This document shows, in pieces, positions 1-8,769 of a DNA stretch of 64,000 nt. Location of the stretch: positions 1 to 64,000 of the forward strand of contig JAADDS010000012.1 in the NCBI GenBank assembly GCA_013153845.1, in the 5' to 3' direction. Source of the DNA: Methanococci archaeon. Lineage in GTDB: Archaea; AGJL01; Methanococci; Methanococcales; Methanocaldococcaceae. How positions within the stretch are numbered: the stretch's first letter is position 1; each line of letters opens with the position of its first letter. The notes under the pieces are model-generated. The model was given only the letters and a program-made list of their open reading frames with translations. It searched no databases and was not told the origin of the DNA. A program made the translations under genes and the position numbers.

Positions 1-9
1 TTTTATGAT

Positions 10-867
10 TTATTTGACTTTTCTGTTTATTAGAGCGTCAGGTAGTGTGAATCTGTTTAATAAAGCTACTTTATCAGGGATTTTTAATGATGCCTCTCCT
101 GCATTAGCCAGCACGTTAGCAGCGTTAGCACCTAAGTCCAATGATCTATCTGTTTTACCGAAACAACCTCTACATGGAACTCCTGCACTTGGGCATTTTG
201 CTCCACAACCTGCTCTTGTAGCAAACCCTAAGCAAGTGTATCCTTGCTCAAATAAGCATCTTTCCGGGTCTGGTTTTCCTTCATAGGTTCTTTTAAATGT
301 TTCTGGAAATACATTCTCTTTTTTTCTTGGACATTCATCACATACGATCTTTGTTGGTAATTTTGGTTCTTCTCCATTTAGCAGTGCTATAATTGCATCT
401 GCGATCATTTTTGGAGTTGGTGGACATCCGGGTATTGTGTAATCTACTTTTATAAAGTCCTTTATTGGTCTAACATACTCTTCAAGTGGTGGAATCTCTT
501 CTGAAGGAATTTCTCCTTTGTTTTCTGTTGAGTCAGTTGAATAAACGTAGTTTAATAGTTCTTCTTTTTTGTATAGGTTTCCTAAACCTGGAATTCCTCC
601 ATAGGCAGCACAGGTTCCCCATGCAATAACGATTTTTGATTTTTCTCTTATTTCATGAATTAAATGTTCATCGTGCTCGTTTCTTATTCCCCCTTCTACT
701 AAAAATACATCTATCCCTTCTGGAATCTCTTTAGGATCTGCTACAATTGGGCCATAGACGATTTCTAAGTTTGGTAGCACTTCTAATAGTTTCTCGTGTA
801 GGTCTAATAGGGATATGTGGCAACCAGAGCACCCACAGAGTTGGATCATCCCTACTTTAACTGCCAA
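10..867 (-). CDS. vhuG: F420-non-reducing hydrogenase small subunit VhuG
   Basis: Small electron-transfer subunit of the cytoplasmic [NiFe] hydrogenase that feeds electrons from H2 to heterodisulfide reductase. The N-terminus carries the small-subunit cluster motif CGCSGCH (about residues 11-17), followed by GTCAAYGG near 87, PGCPP near 145 and a Cys-rich end containing CRGCFG, the expected ligands for three Fe-S clusters. A GTG at 876 overlaps the ribosome-binding site GGGTGAT, so I prefer the TTG at 867, giving 285 aa. It follows vhuD on the same strand; the large-subunit genes would lie beyond the window edge. Complete at its 3' end. The vhu (selenium) assignment rather than vhc rests on the UGA codons in its neighbour vhuD. 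Confidence 0.93.
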   Translation of the reverse strand: MAVKVGMIQLCGCSGCHISLLDLHEKLLEVLPNLEIVYGPIVADPKEIPEGIDVFLVEGGIRNEHDEHLIHEIREKSKIVIAWGTCAAYGGIPGLGNLYKKEELLNYVYSTDSTENKGEIPSEEIPPLEEYVRPIKDFIKVDYTIPGCPPTPKMIADAIIALLNGEEPKLPTKIVCDECPRKKENVFPETFKRTYEGKPDPERCLFEQGYTCLGFATRAGCGAKCPSAGVPCRGCFGKTDRSLDLGANAANVLANAGEASLKIPDKVALLNRFTLPDALINRKVK

Positions 868-1000
868 GATAATCACCCATAATTTGAATCTATATCTGTG
901 TGTTTTGTGTATTATTTTACAATTATAGTGTTTTAGAATCTAAAAAACTAAGATTATTTTAAGTTAAAGCCGAAGAACCCCCCACGTAGGGGCGGTCGTC

Positions 1001-1029
1001 CTCTCGGTCCCTTGACGGGTTCCCGAGAG
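1001..1029 (-). promoter_or_regulatory. SECIS element in the vhuD 3' UTR
   Basis: On the minus strand this 29-nt hairpin has every part of the archaeal SECIS consensus: a 7-bp lower stem (CTCTCGG with CCGAGAG), a 5' GAA bulge opposite a single 3' A, an upper CCC/GGG stem and a 5-nt loop. It begins 24 nt after the vhuD stop. It sits in a larger fold: an outer helix (plus-strand AGCCGAAGA near 968-976 with TCTTCGGCT near 1045-1053) and a second CCCC/GGGG hairpin near 977-991. In archaea such 3'-UTR hairpins direct UGA decoding as selenocysteine. Confidence 0.93.
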
Positions 1030-1052
1030 AACTCATCCCTTTAATCTTCGGC

Positions 1053-1454
1053 TTATTCTTTGAGAGGGTTAGGTCCGAGTTTTTCTATTCTTGAGGTCAT
1101 TTCGTTAACGGCGGAGACGAATTTATCTGCCTCAGCAGCAGACATGAAAAACATATCTATTCTTTCTCCACCGATTCCTAATTCATCTAATAATTGTTGG
1201 GTGAACCTAACCCTCTCCTCAGCTTTAAAGTTTCCTGTTTCGTAAGCACATTCTCCTTTTTTTCACCCTACAACCATAACCGCGTCGGCTCCCTTCTGGA
1301 AAGCTCTTAAAGCATAGGTTATGTCGAATTTACCTGTGCATGGGAGCCTTACGATTCTTACGGTTGCAGGGTATTGCATTCTGCTTGTCCCTGCTAAATC
1401 AGCAGCCCCATATCCTCATTGATAGCAACAGAAGGCAATTATTACAGGATCCAT
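1053..1454 (-). CDS. vhuD: Selenoprotein VhuD (hydrogenase iron-sulfur subunit, two UGA codons)
   Basis: Fe-S subunit linking the F420-non-reducing hydrogenase to HdrA. Read from ATG at 1454 (ribosome-binding site GGTGATCAAT) it has 133 residues with two in-frame UGA codons, at 1416-1418 (residue 13, after FCCYQ) and 1263-1265 (residue 64, before KKGEC). Both fall where the MvhD/VhuD family has conserved cysteines (CCYQC and GCKKGEC contexts). Sequence on both sides of each UGA is family-like (GYGAADLAGTSR; RIVRLPCTGK), so these are selenocysteines, not breaks. An archaeal SECIS follows the stop at once. Standard ORF calling would miss this gene. It lies between hdrA and vhuG on the same strand. 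Confidence 0.93.
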
Positions 1455-1546
1455 ATTGATCACCGGGTAATTTTAATTTTTTTAATTTATTTAATTTTTT
1501 ATCTTATTTTTTATATTTCACATTTTTTCAAATATCTGGTTTTATC

Positions 1547-1563
1547 AGCACCTTTTCGGTGCC
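1547..1563 (-). other. Small hairpin downstream of hdrA, possible variant SECIS
   Basis: Minus-strand GGCACC-GAAAA-GGTGCT hairpin, 47 nt after the hdrA stop. Its position suits a 3'-UTR SECIS for the hdrA UGA, but it lacks the canonical GAA/A internal bulge below a short GC stem; the flanking bases are ATGA on one side and GAT on the other. It could be a divergent SECIS, a processing signal or an attenuator. The function is undecided. Confidence 0.4.
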
Positions 1564-1609
1564 TCATCTAAACATAAATCGCTATTTTAGTTGTTGTTTA
1601 GTTTTTTGA

Positions 1610-3586
1610 CTATTTTGCTTCTAATTTTTGGTGTGCTTCTAATATACCATCGACAAATGCGATCACTTGCTCGTCTCTGTAGTATCTTAGTTGCATTGCT
1701 CCACTTGGACAAGCTCCTGCACATGCACCGCATCCTTTACATGCAACGTCATTAACTTGGGCAATTAAGTGTCCGTCTTTCTCTACATAAGTTATAGCGT
1801 TGTATGGACACATTTTAGCACAAACTTGGCATCCTCCACAGACATCTTCATCAACAACAGCTCTGATCATCTCTATCTTAAACTGCCCCTGAGCCATTGG
1901 TATTGAGACAGCACTTGCAGCTCCTTTTGCCTGAGCCACTGTGTCTGGAATATCCTTAGGCCCCTGAGCAACTCCTGCAATTGCTACTCCATCAACTTTC
2001 GTGTTGACTGGGGCTAATTTTGGATGTAGTTCTTTGAAAAATCCATCTGGACTTAGTTCTAAACCGAGCATCTTAGCCAATTTTGGATTATCTGGTCTTG
2101 GAGATAATCCAGCTGATAATACAACTAAGTCCGCTTCGATCTCTACGATCTCTCCTAATAATGTATCCTCTACTCTAACAAGTAAGTTTTTCGTTTCTGG
2201 ATCTTCCATTATACAGGCAGGTCTTCCTCTAATAAACTTAACTCCAAACTGTTCTTGTGCTCTTCTGTAATATTCTTCATAACCTTTTCCAAAGGATCTG
2301 ATGTCCATGTAGCAGATATATACCTCTGTGTTTGGATCGTGCTGTTTCATTAATTGAGCGTTCTTTAAAGCGAACATACAGCAGATTCTTGAACAGTAGT
2401 GTTTTCCAACTTTCGCATCTCTTGAACCGACACACTGTATAAACACTACTCTATGAGGATGCTTTCCATCGCTTGGTCTTATTTCATGCCCTCCTGTTGG
2501 ACCTGCAGGATTGATCATTCTCTCTAATTCCAAGGTTGTTATAACGTTGTCATAAATTCCATATCCGTATTCTTCTTTTAATGTGCAATCAAATTCGTCA
2601 TAACCAACTGCACAGATAATTGTTCCTACTTTTAGTTTTATCTCTTCTGGTTTTTGATCGTATCTTATGGCTCCTGGACCACAGGCCTTTTCACATAATC
2701 CACATCTTATACAGTGGTCCATATCTATGGTATAGACGAGAGGAATTGCCTGTGCAAATGGAACGTAAATAGCTTTTCTCGTCCCTAAACCTAAATCAAA
2801 CTCGTTAGGAACTTCGATTGGACATACCGCAGCACAAGCTCCACAACCAGTGCAGATATCTTCATCCACATATCTTGGTTTTTTCTCTATGGTGACTTCA
2901 AAGTTTCCAATGAATCCTTCTACATTTTTAACTTCAGCGTAAGTGATAAGTTCAACGTTGGGGTGGTTTGCAACGCTAACCATCTTTGGGGCCAAAATTC
3001 ACAGTGCACAGTCATCGGTTGGGAATGTCTTGGCAAGTTGTGCCATTCTTCCTCCGATGGATGGTTCTTTATCTACAAGATAAACTTTATAACCTTGATC
3101 TCCTAAGTCGAGAGCTGCTTGAATTCCTGCAATACCTCCTCCAATGATTAAGCAAGATTTATCAACTTCTACAATTTTTTGAGGAACATCTTCTAATCTT
3201 TTAGCTCTCTCAACAGCTCCTGCAACTAATTCCATTGCTTTTTTAGTTGCTTTTTCTCTGTCGTTCATGTGAACAAAAGAGCAGTGTTCTCTGATGTTAA
3301 CGAATTCTAAGTAGTAAGGGGATAATCCAGCGTCTTTTATACAGTTTCTAAAAGTTGGCTCGTGTATTTTTGGTGTACACGCTGCAACAACAACTCTATC
3401 AAGGTTGTATTCTTTTATTGCCTCTTTAATTAGGTTTTGTCCTGGGTCTGCACACATGAATGGATACGTTTTTGCTACTACTACTCCATCAAGTTTTTCT
3501 GCAAAGTCCCTTACTGCTTCACAATCAACGACACCGTTGATGTTTGCTCCACAGTAGCAGACAAATACCCCAACTCTTGGGGACAT
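1610..3586 (-). CDS. hdrA: Selenoprotein HdrA, heterodisulfide reductase subunit A
   Basis: Flavin-containing core of the soluble heterodisulfide reductase, which bifurcates electrons between ferredoxin and CoM-S-S-CoB with the Vhu hydrogenase. The 658-aa frame contains one UGA at 2999-3001 (residue 196, context DDCAL-Sec-ILAPKM), the place of a conserved HdrA cysteine. Visible features: N-terminal [15 protein letters not shown] dinucleotide motif [10 protein letters not shown] near 150, and four [4Fe-4S] motifs, two near 245 and 293 and two at the C-terminus near 583 and 614. Start ATG 3586 follows an ideal GGAGGTGA site. It is the first gene of the hdrA-vhuD-vhuG run. Treating the halves as separate genes would be wrong, because the protein alignment continues straight through the UGA. 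Confidence 0.95.
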
Positions 3587-3638
3587 AGATTCACCTCCAA
3601 AGAATAGAAATCACAATCAATTAATTAGGTGGATTCCT

Positions 3639-3654
3639 ATAAAAATATATATTC
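3639..3654 (-). promoter_or_regulatory. hdrA: Putative TATA promoter of the hdrA-vhu operon
   Basis: The minus strand reads AAGAATATATATTTTTA here, a purine-rich BRE followed by an AT TATA box about 55 nt upstream of the hdrA start. It is the best TATA candidate between hdrA and the divergent ncRNA promoter. Confidence 0.45.
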
Positions 3655-3755
3655 TTAAACTGACTAATAGAAGTCATTAAACAATCTAATAATTTAAGCA
3701 GTAAAGGGCAGTTTTCTGTTAAAAATATTTTAAATTTAATTAAAGTTTTTTGTAT

Positions 3756-3772
3756 CGAAAACTTTATATAGG
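3756..3772 (+). promoter_or_regulatory. Strong stable-RNA-type archaeal promoter
   Basis: CGAAAACTTTATATAGG is nearly the same as the promoters of the two tRNA transcripts in this window (CGAAAAGTATATATAGG near 13154, and CGAAAACTTTATATATT on the minus strand near 48193). Counting about 25 nt from the TATA centre puts transcription initiation near 3791-3794, exactly where the GC-rich RNA fold begins. Confidence 0.8.
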
Positions 3773-3792
3773 TAAAGCTGAATATGATAGTT

Positions 3793-3916
3793 AGGTGCGG
3801 GTGGGATAGCGATGAGCCCCCCACCTCATCGCTGATAACCCGCACCGTAAGGGGCCGGCTCCGATGGGTTATCAGAATTTACGGGTTTAACACCCCTCCC
3901 CCACACAGATTTTTTA
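3793..3916 (+). ncRNA. GC-rich structured non-coding RNA, family not recognised
   Basis: A roughly 124-nt GC-rich island in very AT-rich surroundings, with a tRNA-like promoter just upstream and a T run at 3910-3915 as terminator. Outer helix GGTGCGGGT (3794-3802) with ACCCGCACC (3838-3846) encloses a perfect 8-bp hairpin (3809-3816 with 3825-3832) that has a C-rich loop. A competing 10-bp helix pairs CTGATAACCC (3832-3841) with GGGTTATCAG (3866-3875), overlapping the outer helix. GGGG at 3851-3854 could reach the C-rich loop. Two ACA triplets lie near the 3' end, so an H/ACA guide is possible, as is one of the GC-rich Hgc-type RNAs known from M. jannaschii; I cannot decide. No plausible reading frame. 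Confidence 0.75.
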
Positions 3917-4086
3917 TTACATTTTTATTTTTCATCCAAATATTTAAATATTTGAGTATATATTATAAAGGTTTAAGGTAAGATTTAAATACATTGAAAT
4001 TTAATTAATTAATAAGTTAAATTAAGATTTATAATGAAGAAAGATTACCACATTGTTTTTAATTTTTAAAAGTTTTGAGGGGTAGT

Positions 4087-4917
4087 ATGGTAGAAATTGG
4101 TAAATATGTTTCAGATGCTTATCATTATGCTATTTCAGACATAAAAAAAGGACTGGTTGGGGCTCTTCTTTCTTCAATAGCTGGAGCGTTTGGAGCTATT
4201 TTTGGAACTCTCCTATCGTTGTATATAATAAGCTATCTAAATCCGGAAACTCCCCCAATGTCTTTAATTTCAGTAATTTTAATTGCTTGTGTTGGGTTTT
4301 TAATAGCTCTTATTATTGGTTTTATACTTGATGGATACTATGTTAGAGTTATGAAGACGAGTGTTGAAAATTCAAACACTTTGCCAGATTGGAATAATGT
4401 AAAAGATCTGCTTGTAAGGGGGTTTTTATACTGGGTTGGAGGGCTGATAGTTGGGATTATTTTTTTAATAATTCCATTCTTGCTTATTGTATTTGGGATG
4501 TTCTTGATGTTTATTCCCCCACTTGGTTTATTGGTTGCTGGAATTGGATTTATTTGTCTGATTATTTCAATGATTGCATATATTTTTTATAGTGGGTTGG
4601 CTGAGGTAAACTATTCTGTAATTGGTTTCTCTGGATTTTTTGAGTTTAAAAAGATATTTAAGATGATGAATATTGATTATATCCTTCTGGTTATTGTAGT
4701 GATCATCTTAACAATTTTAGTGATCTTAATAGTTAATGTGCCTTTTATGATCTTTAAGTTGATATTTGCAGCGAGTTCAATGTCTAAATTAACTATTCTA
4801 CTTGATATTATTTCAACAGTGGTTTCTTCATTTGTAGGGTTTTTTACTGCGGTGTTTTGTAAGAGGGCTATTGCATTATTTTATAGGGATAGGATTAAAG
4901 AAATAGATCAATATTAA
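4087..4917 (+). CDS. DUF4013-like multi-pass membrane protein
   Basis: A 276-aa, very hydrophobic protein with about six membrane segments: pairs of long helices near residues 20-50 and 60-85, two near 115-165, one near 195-225 and one at the C-terminus. The N-terminal pattern (KYVSDAYHYAISDIKKG) and glycine/proline-rich hydrophobic repeats resemble the DUF4013 family of archaeal membrane proteins, function unknown. ATG at 4087 follows GAGGGG; an upstream TTG at 4075 is less likely. It stands alone between the ncRNA and the hydrolase gene. No catalytic motif is visible. The family assignment is moderate; membrane location is secure. Confidence 0.7.
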   Translation: MVEIGKYVSDAYHYAISDIKKGLVGALLSSIAGAFGAIFGTLLSLYIISYLNPETPPMSLISVILIACVGFLIALIIGFILDGYYVRVMKTSVENSNTLPDWNNVKDLLVRGFLYWVGGLIVGIIFLIIPFLLIVFGMFLMFIPPLGLLVAGIGFICLIISMIAYIFYSGLAEVNYSVIGFSGFFEFKKIFKMMNIDYILLVIVVIILTILVILIVNVPFMIFKLIFAASSMSKLTILLDIISTVVSSFVGFFTAVFCKRAIALFYRDRIKEIDQY

Positions 4918-5039
4918 ATATTTCTATATATTATTATGTCTTTTGCTATTTTATTTATATTACTTGTTTCGCAGTTTGATATTGTGTTATAACGTTTTTA
5001 GTATTTTCGTAAACCTACATAATATACTACACATCAAAT

Positions 5040-5170
5040 TACGCAAAAAAGTTATATTTTAGTAATTTTATAGAGTATACGTGGGGATTGGAACCATTAC
5101 AGAATAAAGAAACAGTTTCATTTGCAATCGGGGGGAGGGGTAATACTATTTCAATCTTCGCTCTTTTTTA
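5040..5170 (+). other. Candidate small RNA, G-rich island
   Basis: Between the membrane-protein gene and the 3' end of the hydrolase gene is a short G-rich patch (5120-5140, about 15 G/C in 20) in an AT background. A TATA-like AAAAAGTTATATTTT lies near 5045-5060 and a T run near 5163-5168. Short complementary pieces occur (GATTG near 5085 with CAATC near 5125; GAAAC with GTTTC near 5110-5118). No recognised RNA family, weak fold, no ORF. It may only be a leader or terminator relic. Confidence 0.3.
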
Positions 5171-5182
5171 CATTTAAAGAGG

Positions 5183-6430
5183 TTAGGTTCCTTCTTTCCA
5201 GTCCTCTAAGTATCTTTTTTGTTCTTCGGTTAATTCGTCAATTTCTATTCCCATGGCGTTTAATTTTAAAGAAGCGATCATTAAATCTTGCTCGTATGGG
5301 ATGCGATAAACTCTTGGTTCTAATTTTTCATGATTTTTTAGTATATATTCGGCAGATAGGGCTTGATTTGCAAAACTCATATCCATAACTTCACACGGGT
5401 GCCCATCTGCACAAGCCAGATTAACCAATCTTCCTTCTCCTAAAAGATAGATTTTTTTATCTCCTAAATCGTATTCTGTTATACATTTCCTAACCTCTTT
5501 TATTGATTTTGCCATTTCGCTTAATTCTTTTTTATTAATCTCATTATCAAAGTGTCCTGCGTTAGATAAAATTGCACCATCTTTCATTTTTAATATATGC
5601 TCTTTTCTGATAACGTCTTTACATCCAGTTGTTGTTATAAATATATCTCCAATCTCCGCGGCCTTTTCCATTTTCATTACTCTAAATCCATCCATTCTCG
5701 CTTCTAATGCTCTTATTGGGTTTACTTCTGTTATAACAACCTCCGCTCCTAAGCCCTTGGCTCTCATAGCAACTCCTCTACCACACCACCCATAACCAGC
5801 AACAACAACGGTTTTTCCTGCAATTAATAAATTTGTAGATCTTAAAATTCCATCTAAGGCACTCTGCCCGGTTCCGTATCGGTTGTCAAATAGGTGTTTT
5901 GTATATGCATCATTTACATCCATGACTGGAAATTTTAAAGCTCCTTCTCTTTCCATTGCCTTCAATCTAATTATTCCAGTTGTTGTTTCCTCACAACCGC
6001 CCATTATATTATCCAAGAGTTCAGTTCTCTTTGTATGTAATAAAAATATTAAATCGCAACCATCGTCTATAACAATATCTGGTTTGTGGTCTAAAACTTT
6101 ATTTAAATTTTCGTAATATTCTTCAACTGTCTCTCCTCTCCATGCATAAACATGCATTCCTTTTTTAGCACATGCAGCGGCAACATCATCCTGAGTAGAT
6201 AAAGGATTACAGCCAGTTATAGCAATTTTTGCCCCTCCCTCCATTAATGTTTCTGCTAAAACAGCCGTCTTTGCTTCCAAATGTAAAGCCATTCCTATCG
6301 TTATTCCTTTAAATGGTTTTTCTTCTTTGAATCTTTCTCTAATTAATCCTAAAACAGGCATGTGTTGTTTTGCCCATTGTATTTTTTTCTCTCCATCTTT
6401 CCATAGGTTTATGTCTTTAACTGCATACAT
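5183..6430 (-). CDS. ahcY: Adenosylhomocysteinase family (S-inosylhomocysteine hydrolase in M. jannaschii)
   Basis: NAD-dependent hydrolase of the S-adenosylhomocysteine family that recycles the product inhibitor of methyltransferases. Motifs: substrate-domain [10 protein letters not shown] and [10 protein letters not shown], the NAD Rossmann signature [12 protein letters not shown] (about residue 215), and the C-terminal [12 protein letters not shown] with LTEEQKRYL. At 415 aa from ATG 6430 (behind GGTGAGTAAA) it has the normal archaeal length. The M. jannaschii homologue is reported to prefer S-inosylhomocysteine made by a deaminase; whether this one shares that preference cannot be read from sequence. 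Monocistronic. An alternative GTG at 6439 overlaps the ribosome-binding site and is rejected. Confidence 0.95.
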   Translation of the reverse strand: MYAVKDINLWKDGEKKIQWAKQHMPVLGLIRERFKEEKPFKGITIGMALHLEAKTAVLAETLMEGGAKIAITGCNPLSTQDDVAAACAKKGMHVYAWRGETVEEYYENLNKVLDHKPDIVIDDGCDLIFLLHTKRTELLDNIMGGCEETTTGIIRLKAMEREGALKFPVMDVNDAYTKHLFDNRYGTGQSALDGILRSTNLLIAGKTVVVAGYGWCGRGVAMRAKGLGAEVVITEVNPIRALEARMDGFRVMKMEKAAEIGDIFITTTGCKDVIRKEHILKMKDGAILSNAGHFDNEINKKELSEMAKSIKEVRKCITEYDLGDKKIYLLGEGRLVNLACADGHPCEVMDMSFANQALSAEYILKNHEKLEPRVYRIPYEQDLMIASLKLNAMGIEIDELTEEQKRYLEDWKEGT

Positions 6431-6565
6431 TTTACTCACCGTTCAACCGTTTTATTAAAAAATTAAGGATGTAAAATTAAGATGTTCAATTTTTACATTT
6501 AAATAAATATCAATAAATATTTAAAAATTAATAAATTAAGTTCATGAAAATGTTAACATATACTT

Positions 6566-6865
6566 TTAATCTTCTTTACTTAGTTCGTTTAATAGTGTAT
6601 CACACAGTTTGATAACATCTTTTAAACTTTCTTTTAAGACCTCTAAAGGATCTGTCCCTTCTTCTGTAATTATAGTCATTTTTGGATTTGAGATGTATCT
6701 CCCAGTTTCAGGGTGGAGTAGAGGATGATCTATTGAGTATGAGGCCATTTTTACGCCTTTTTTTGTTAGTAAAATATTTTTTAAAAGATTTGGAAGGGAG
6801 TGATCTTCGTTTATAAGCTCAACTTCTATTAAATTGTCTTTTCTCTCTAATATTCTGACTTCCAT
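6566..6865 (-). CDS. rpoL: DNA-directed RNA polymerase subunit L (Rpo11)
   Basis: 99-aa archaeal Rpo11, which pairs with Rpo3 in the alpha-like assembly platform of RNA polymerase. The family core is clear: EDHSLPNLLKNIL near residue 21, ASYSIDHPLL near 41 and the helical C-terminus with EVLKESLKDVIKLCDTLL. It lies 2 nt after the stop of the upstream DUF2067-like gene, and its GGAGGGAT ribosome-binding site overlaps that stop, so the pair is translationally coupled. Confidence 0.96.
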   Translation of the reverse strand: MEVRILERKDNLIEVELINEDHSLPNLLKNILLTKKGVKMASYSIDHPLLHPETGRYISNPKMTIITEEGTDPLEVLKESLKDVIKLCDTLLNELSKED

Positions 6866-6867
6866 TT

Positions 6868-7458
6868 TTATCCCTCCAAGAGTTCTTTTTTGGCTAAGTT
6901 TATATCTTTATTTAGTACGATTTTCCCTTCTTCTTCTCTAAATATTCCTTTCTCTAAGGCCTCTTCAATGATCATATCAACAGGTTTTTTTGTAATGTAT
7001 GATGATAGGATCACTAAATTTTTAACGGGTTTAGATCCTAATCTTGAAAATCGTAGCTCCTGCGAAAGTTCTTGAAGTTCTTTTAATATTTCGTTAAACT
7101 TGTTAATATCAATATCTGTTCTTATAGCGTTTTCCTCTTCTTCATATAAAACCTTATATCCTAATGTTTTTAAGGTTTCCATTACCAACTGTTTGTTTAC
7201 TGGATATTTTAATTCAAATAGTCGATATTTGTATAACCCTTCTTCATCTTTTTGATATTTTCTTTTAATTTTTTCCATAACTTCTCTAACAGTTCTGTAA
7301 TTATCTTTTAAAACTTCTTTATCATACCCAAATACGTGAACTCTCACTCGATCTCCTTTTGATTCAACTGTGCAGTCAAGATCCATCTTTGATATTGTTT
7401 CGCATAGTTCTAATAGTTCTTCATCGCAACTAACTTTTGATGAGATGGTTTTTTTCAT
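6868..7458 (-). CDS. DUF2067-like archaeal protein upstream of rpoL
   Basis: 196-aa soluble protein, mostly charged helices, recognised as resembling the archaeal DUF2067 family, function unknown. The middle (residues about 60-130) looks like repeated alpha/beta units; the C-terminus contains KKPVDMIIEEALEKGIFREEEGKIVLN. Start ATG 7458 is preceded by AGGTGAAGACC. The coupling to rpoL is conserved synteny in Methanocaldococcus as I recall it (DUF2067, rpoL and a divergent tyrS), suggesting an information-processing role; that is inference only. Confidence 0.7.
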   Translation of the reverse strand: MKKTISSKVSCDEELLELCETISKMDLDCTVESKGDRVRVHVFGYDKEVLKDNYRTVREVMEKIKRKYQKDEEGLYKYRLFELKYPVNKQLVMETLKTLGYKVLYEEEENAIRTDIDINKFNEILKELQELSQELRFSRLGSKPVKNLVILSSYITKKPVDMIIEEALEKGIFREEEGKIVLNKDINLAKKELLEG

Positions 7459-7564
7459 TGGTCTTCACCTAAATGATCTTTCGTTATTATATTAAATTAA
7501 TCAATAAATTAATTAATGTTTTTCATTTTATTTCTAATTTTAAATCTACCTATGGAGGTTGTCG

Positions 7565-7651
7565 ATGTTTTATTTAATTGTTATGGTTCTGTTTATAACT
7601 TTGTTAGTATATATAATGATGAGACATACGATATTGATGTGTTTATTGTGA
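7565..7651 (+). CDS. Possible 28-residue single-helix membrane peptide
   Basis: In the 345-bp divergent gap between the DUF2067-like gene and tyrS, an ATG at 7565 sits 5 nt after a perfect GGAGGT. The frame encodes 28 residues that are almost one continuous hydrophobic helix (MFYLIVMVLFITLLVYIMM, then RHTILMCLL). An overlapping frame from ATG 7553 reads 55 residues without an equally good site. Either could be real; the rest of the gap is AT-rich with no other signal. No homologue is recognised. Confidence 0.3.
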   Translation: MFYLIVMVLFITLLVYIMMRHTILMCLL

Positions 7652-7803
7652 AGTGTTATAACGATATGCCTATTATTTTTTTAATGTTTGGACAAAAAAG
7701 TTTAAAAGAGAAAGAATGATTATGAATAACAAATAAGTGATAAAATAAAGATAATAATGAAAAATAATGAAAAGATCAAAAAAGTGTTAAACTGGTGATG
7801 GAT

Positions 7804-8736
7804 GTGAGTGAATTGGAAAGATCGCTTGAAATTATAAAGAGAAACACATCTGAGATAGTTAGTGAGGAAGAGTTAAAAGAAGTTTTAAAGAAAGATAGTA
7901 AATCGGCATATATTGGATTTGAGCCGAGTGGTAAAATACATTTAGGACATTATCTTCAAATAAAAAAGATGATTGATTTGCAGAATGCAGGATTTGATAT
8001 TATAATACTTCTCGCTGATTTACACGCTTATCTAAATCAGAAAGGAGATCTTGAAGAGATAAAAAAAATAGGGGATTATAACAAAAGGGTCTTTGAGGCA
8101 ATGGGATTAAGGGCTAAATATGTTTATGGAAGTGAATTCCAGCTTGATAGTGATTATACTCTAAACGTCTATAAATTGGCTTTAAAAACTACCTTAAAAA
8201 GAGCAAGGAGAAGTATGGAACTTATAGCAAGAGAGGATGAAAACCCAAAGGTTGCTGAGGTTATCTATCCAATTATGCAGGTTAATGATATTCATTATTT
8301 GGGGGTTGATGTTGCGGTTGGAGGGATGGAACAGAGAAAGATACACATGTTAGCAAGAGAACTTCTTCCAAAAAAAGTGGTTTGTATTCACAATCCCGTC
8401 TTAACTGGTTTAGATGGAGAAGGAAAGATGAGTTCTTCAAAAGGGAATTTTATAGCTGTTGATGACTCTCCAGAAGAGATTAGGGCTAAGATAAAGAAGG
8501 CATACTGCCCTGCTGGAGTTGTTGAAGGAAATCCAATTATGGAGATAGCTAAGTACTTCCTTGATTATCCTTTAACTATAAAGAGGCCTGAAAAATTTGG
8601 TGGAGATTTGATTGTTAATGATTATGAAGAACTCGAAAGTTTGTTTGTTGGTAAAAAATTGCATCCTGTTGATTTGAAAAATGCTGTGGCAGAAGAGATT
8701 ATAAAGATCTTAGAACCAATTAGGGAGAAATTGTAA
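7804..8736 (+). CDS. tyrS: Tyrosyl-tRNA synthetase
   Basis: Charges tRNA-Tyr. A class I synthetase with HIGH-type HLGHY (about residue 40) and the KMSSSKGN signature (about 203), and almost the whole chain matches the well-known M. jannaschii TyrRS ([30 protein letters not shown]). About 310 aa, as usual for the compact archaeal enzyme. The start is ambiguous: GTG 7795 and ATG 7798 overlap GGTGAT, so that site more likely serves GTG 7804, a spacing pattern seen for other genes in this window. Divergent from the rpoL pair. Confidence 0.96.
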   Translation: MSELERSLEIIKRNTSEIVSEEELKEVLKKDSKSAYIGFEPSGKIHLGHYLQIKKMIDLQNAGFDIIILLADLHAYLNQKGDLEEIKKIGDYNKRVFEAMGLRAKYVYGSEFQLDSDYTLNVYKLALKTTLKRARRSMELIAREDENPKVAEVIYPIMQVNDIHYLGVDVAVGGMEQRKIHMLARELLPKKVVCIHNPVLTGLDGEGKMSSSKGNFIAVDDSPEEIRAKIKKAYCPAGVVEGNPIMEIAKYFLDYPLTIKRPEKFGGDLIVNDYEELESLFVGKKLHPVDLKNAVAEEIIKILEPIREKL

Positions 8737-8769
8737 ATCTTTGTATGATTTTATTTTTTGTATAATTCA

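Noticed and set aside
1060-1245. Plus-strand ORF over vhuD
   Set aside because: It is the antisense of the double-UGA vhuD frame, with no homology or ribosome-binding site of its own.
1263-1271. 6-nt complement between the vhuD second UGA region and its 3' UTR, as a parallel to selD
   Set aside because: GTAGGG with CCCTAC is short enough to arise by chance in about 90 bases of UTR, so it does not support a general long-range pairing rule.
1610-3586. Two separate genes or a frameshifted hdrA
   Set aside because: The break is a single UGA at a conserved cysteine position with continuous homology on both sides, in a genome that encodes selD and SECIS elements; selenocysteine explains it.
5080-5140. 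CRISPR repeat or tRNA fragment
   Set aside because: A string resembling a T-arm and a GAAAC/GTTTC pair caught the eye, but nothing repeats at regular spacing and no cloverleaf can be built.
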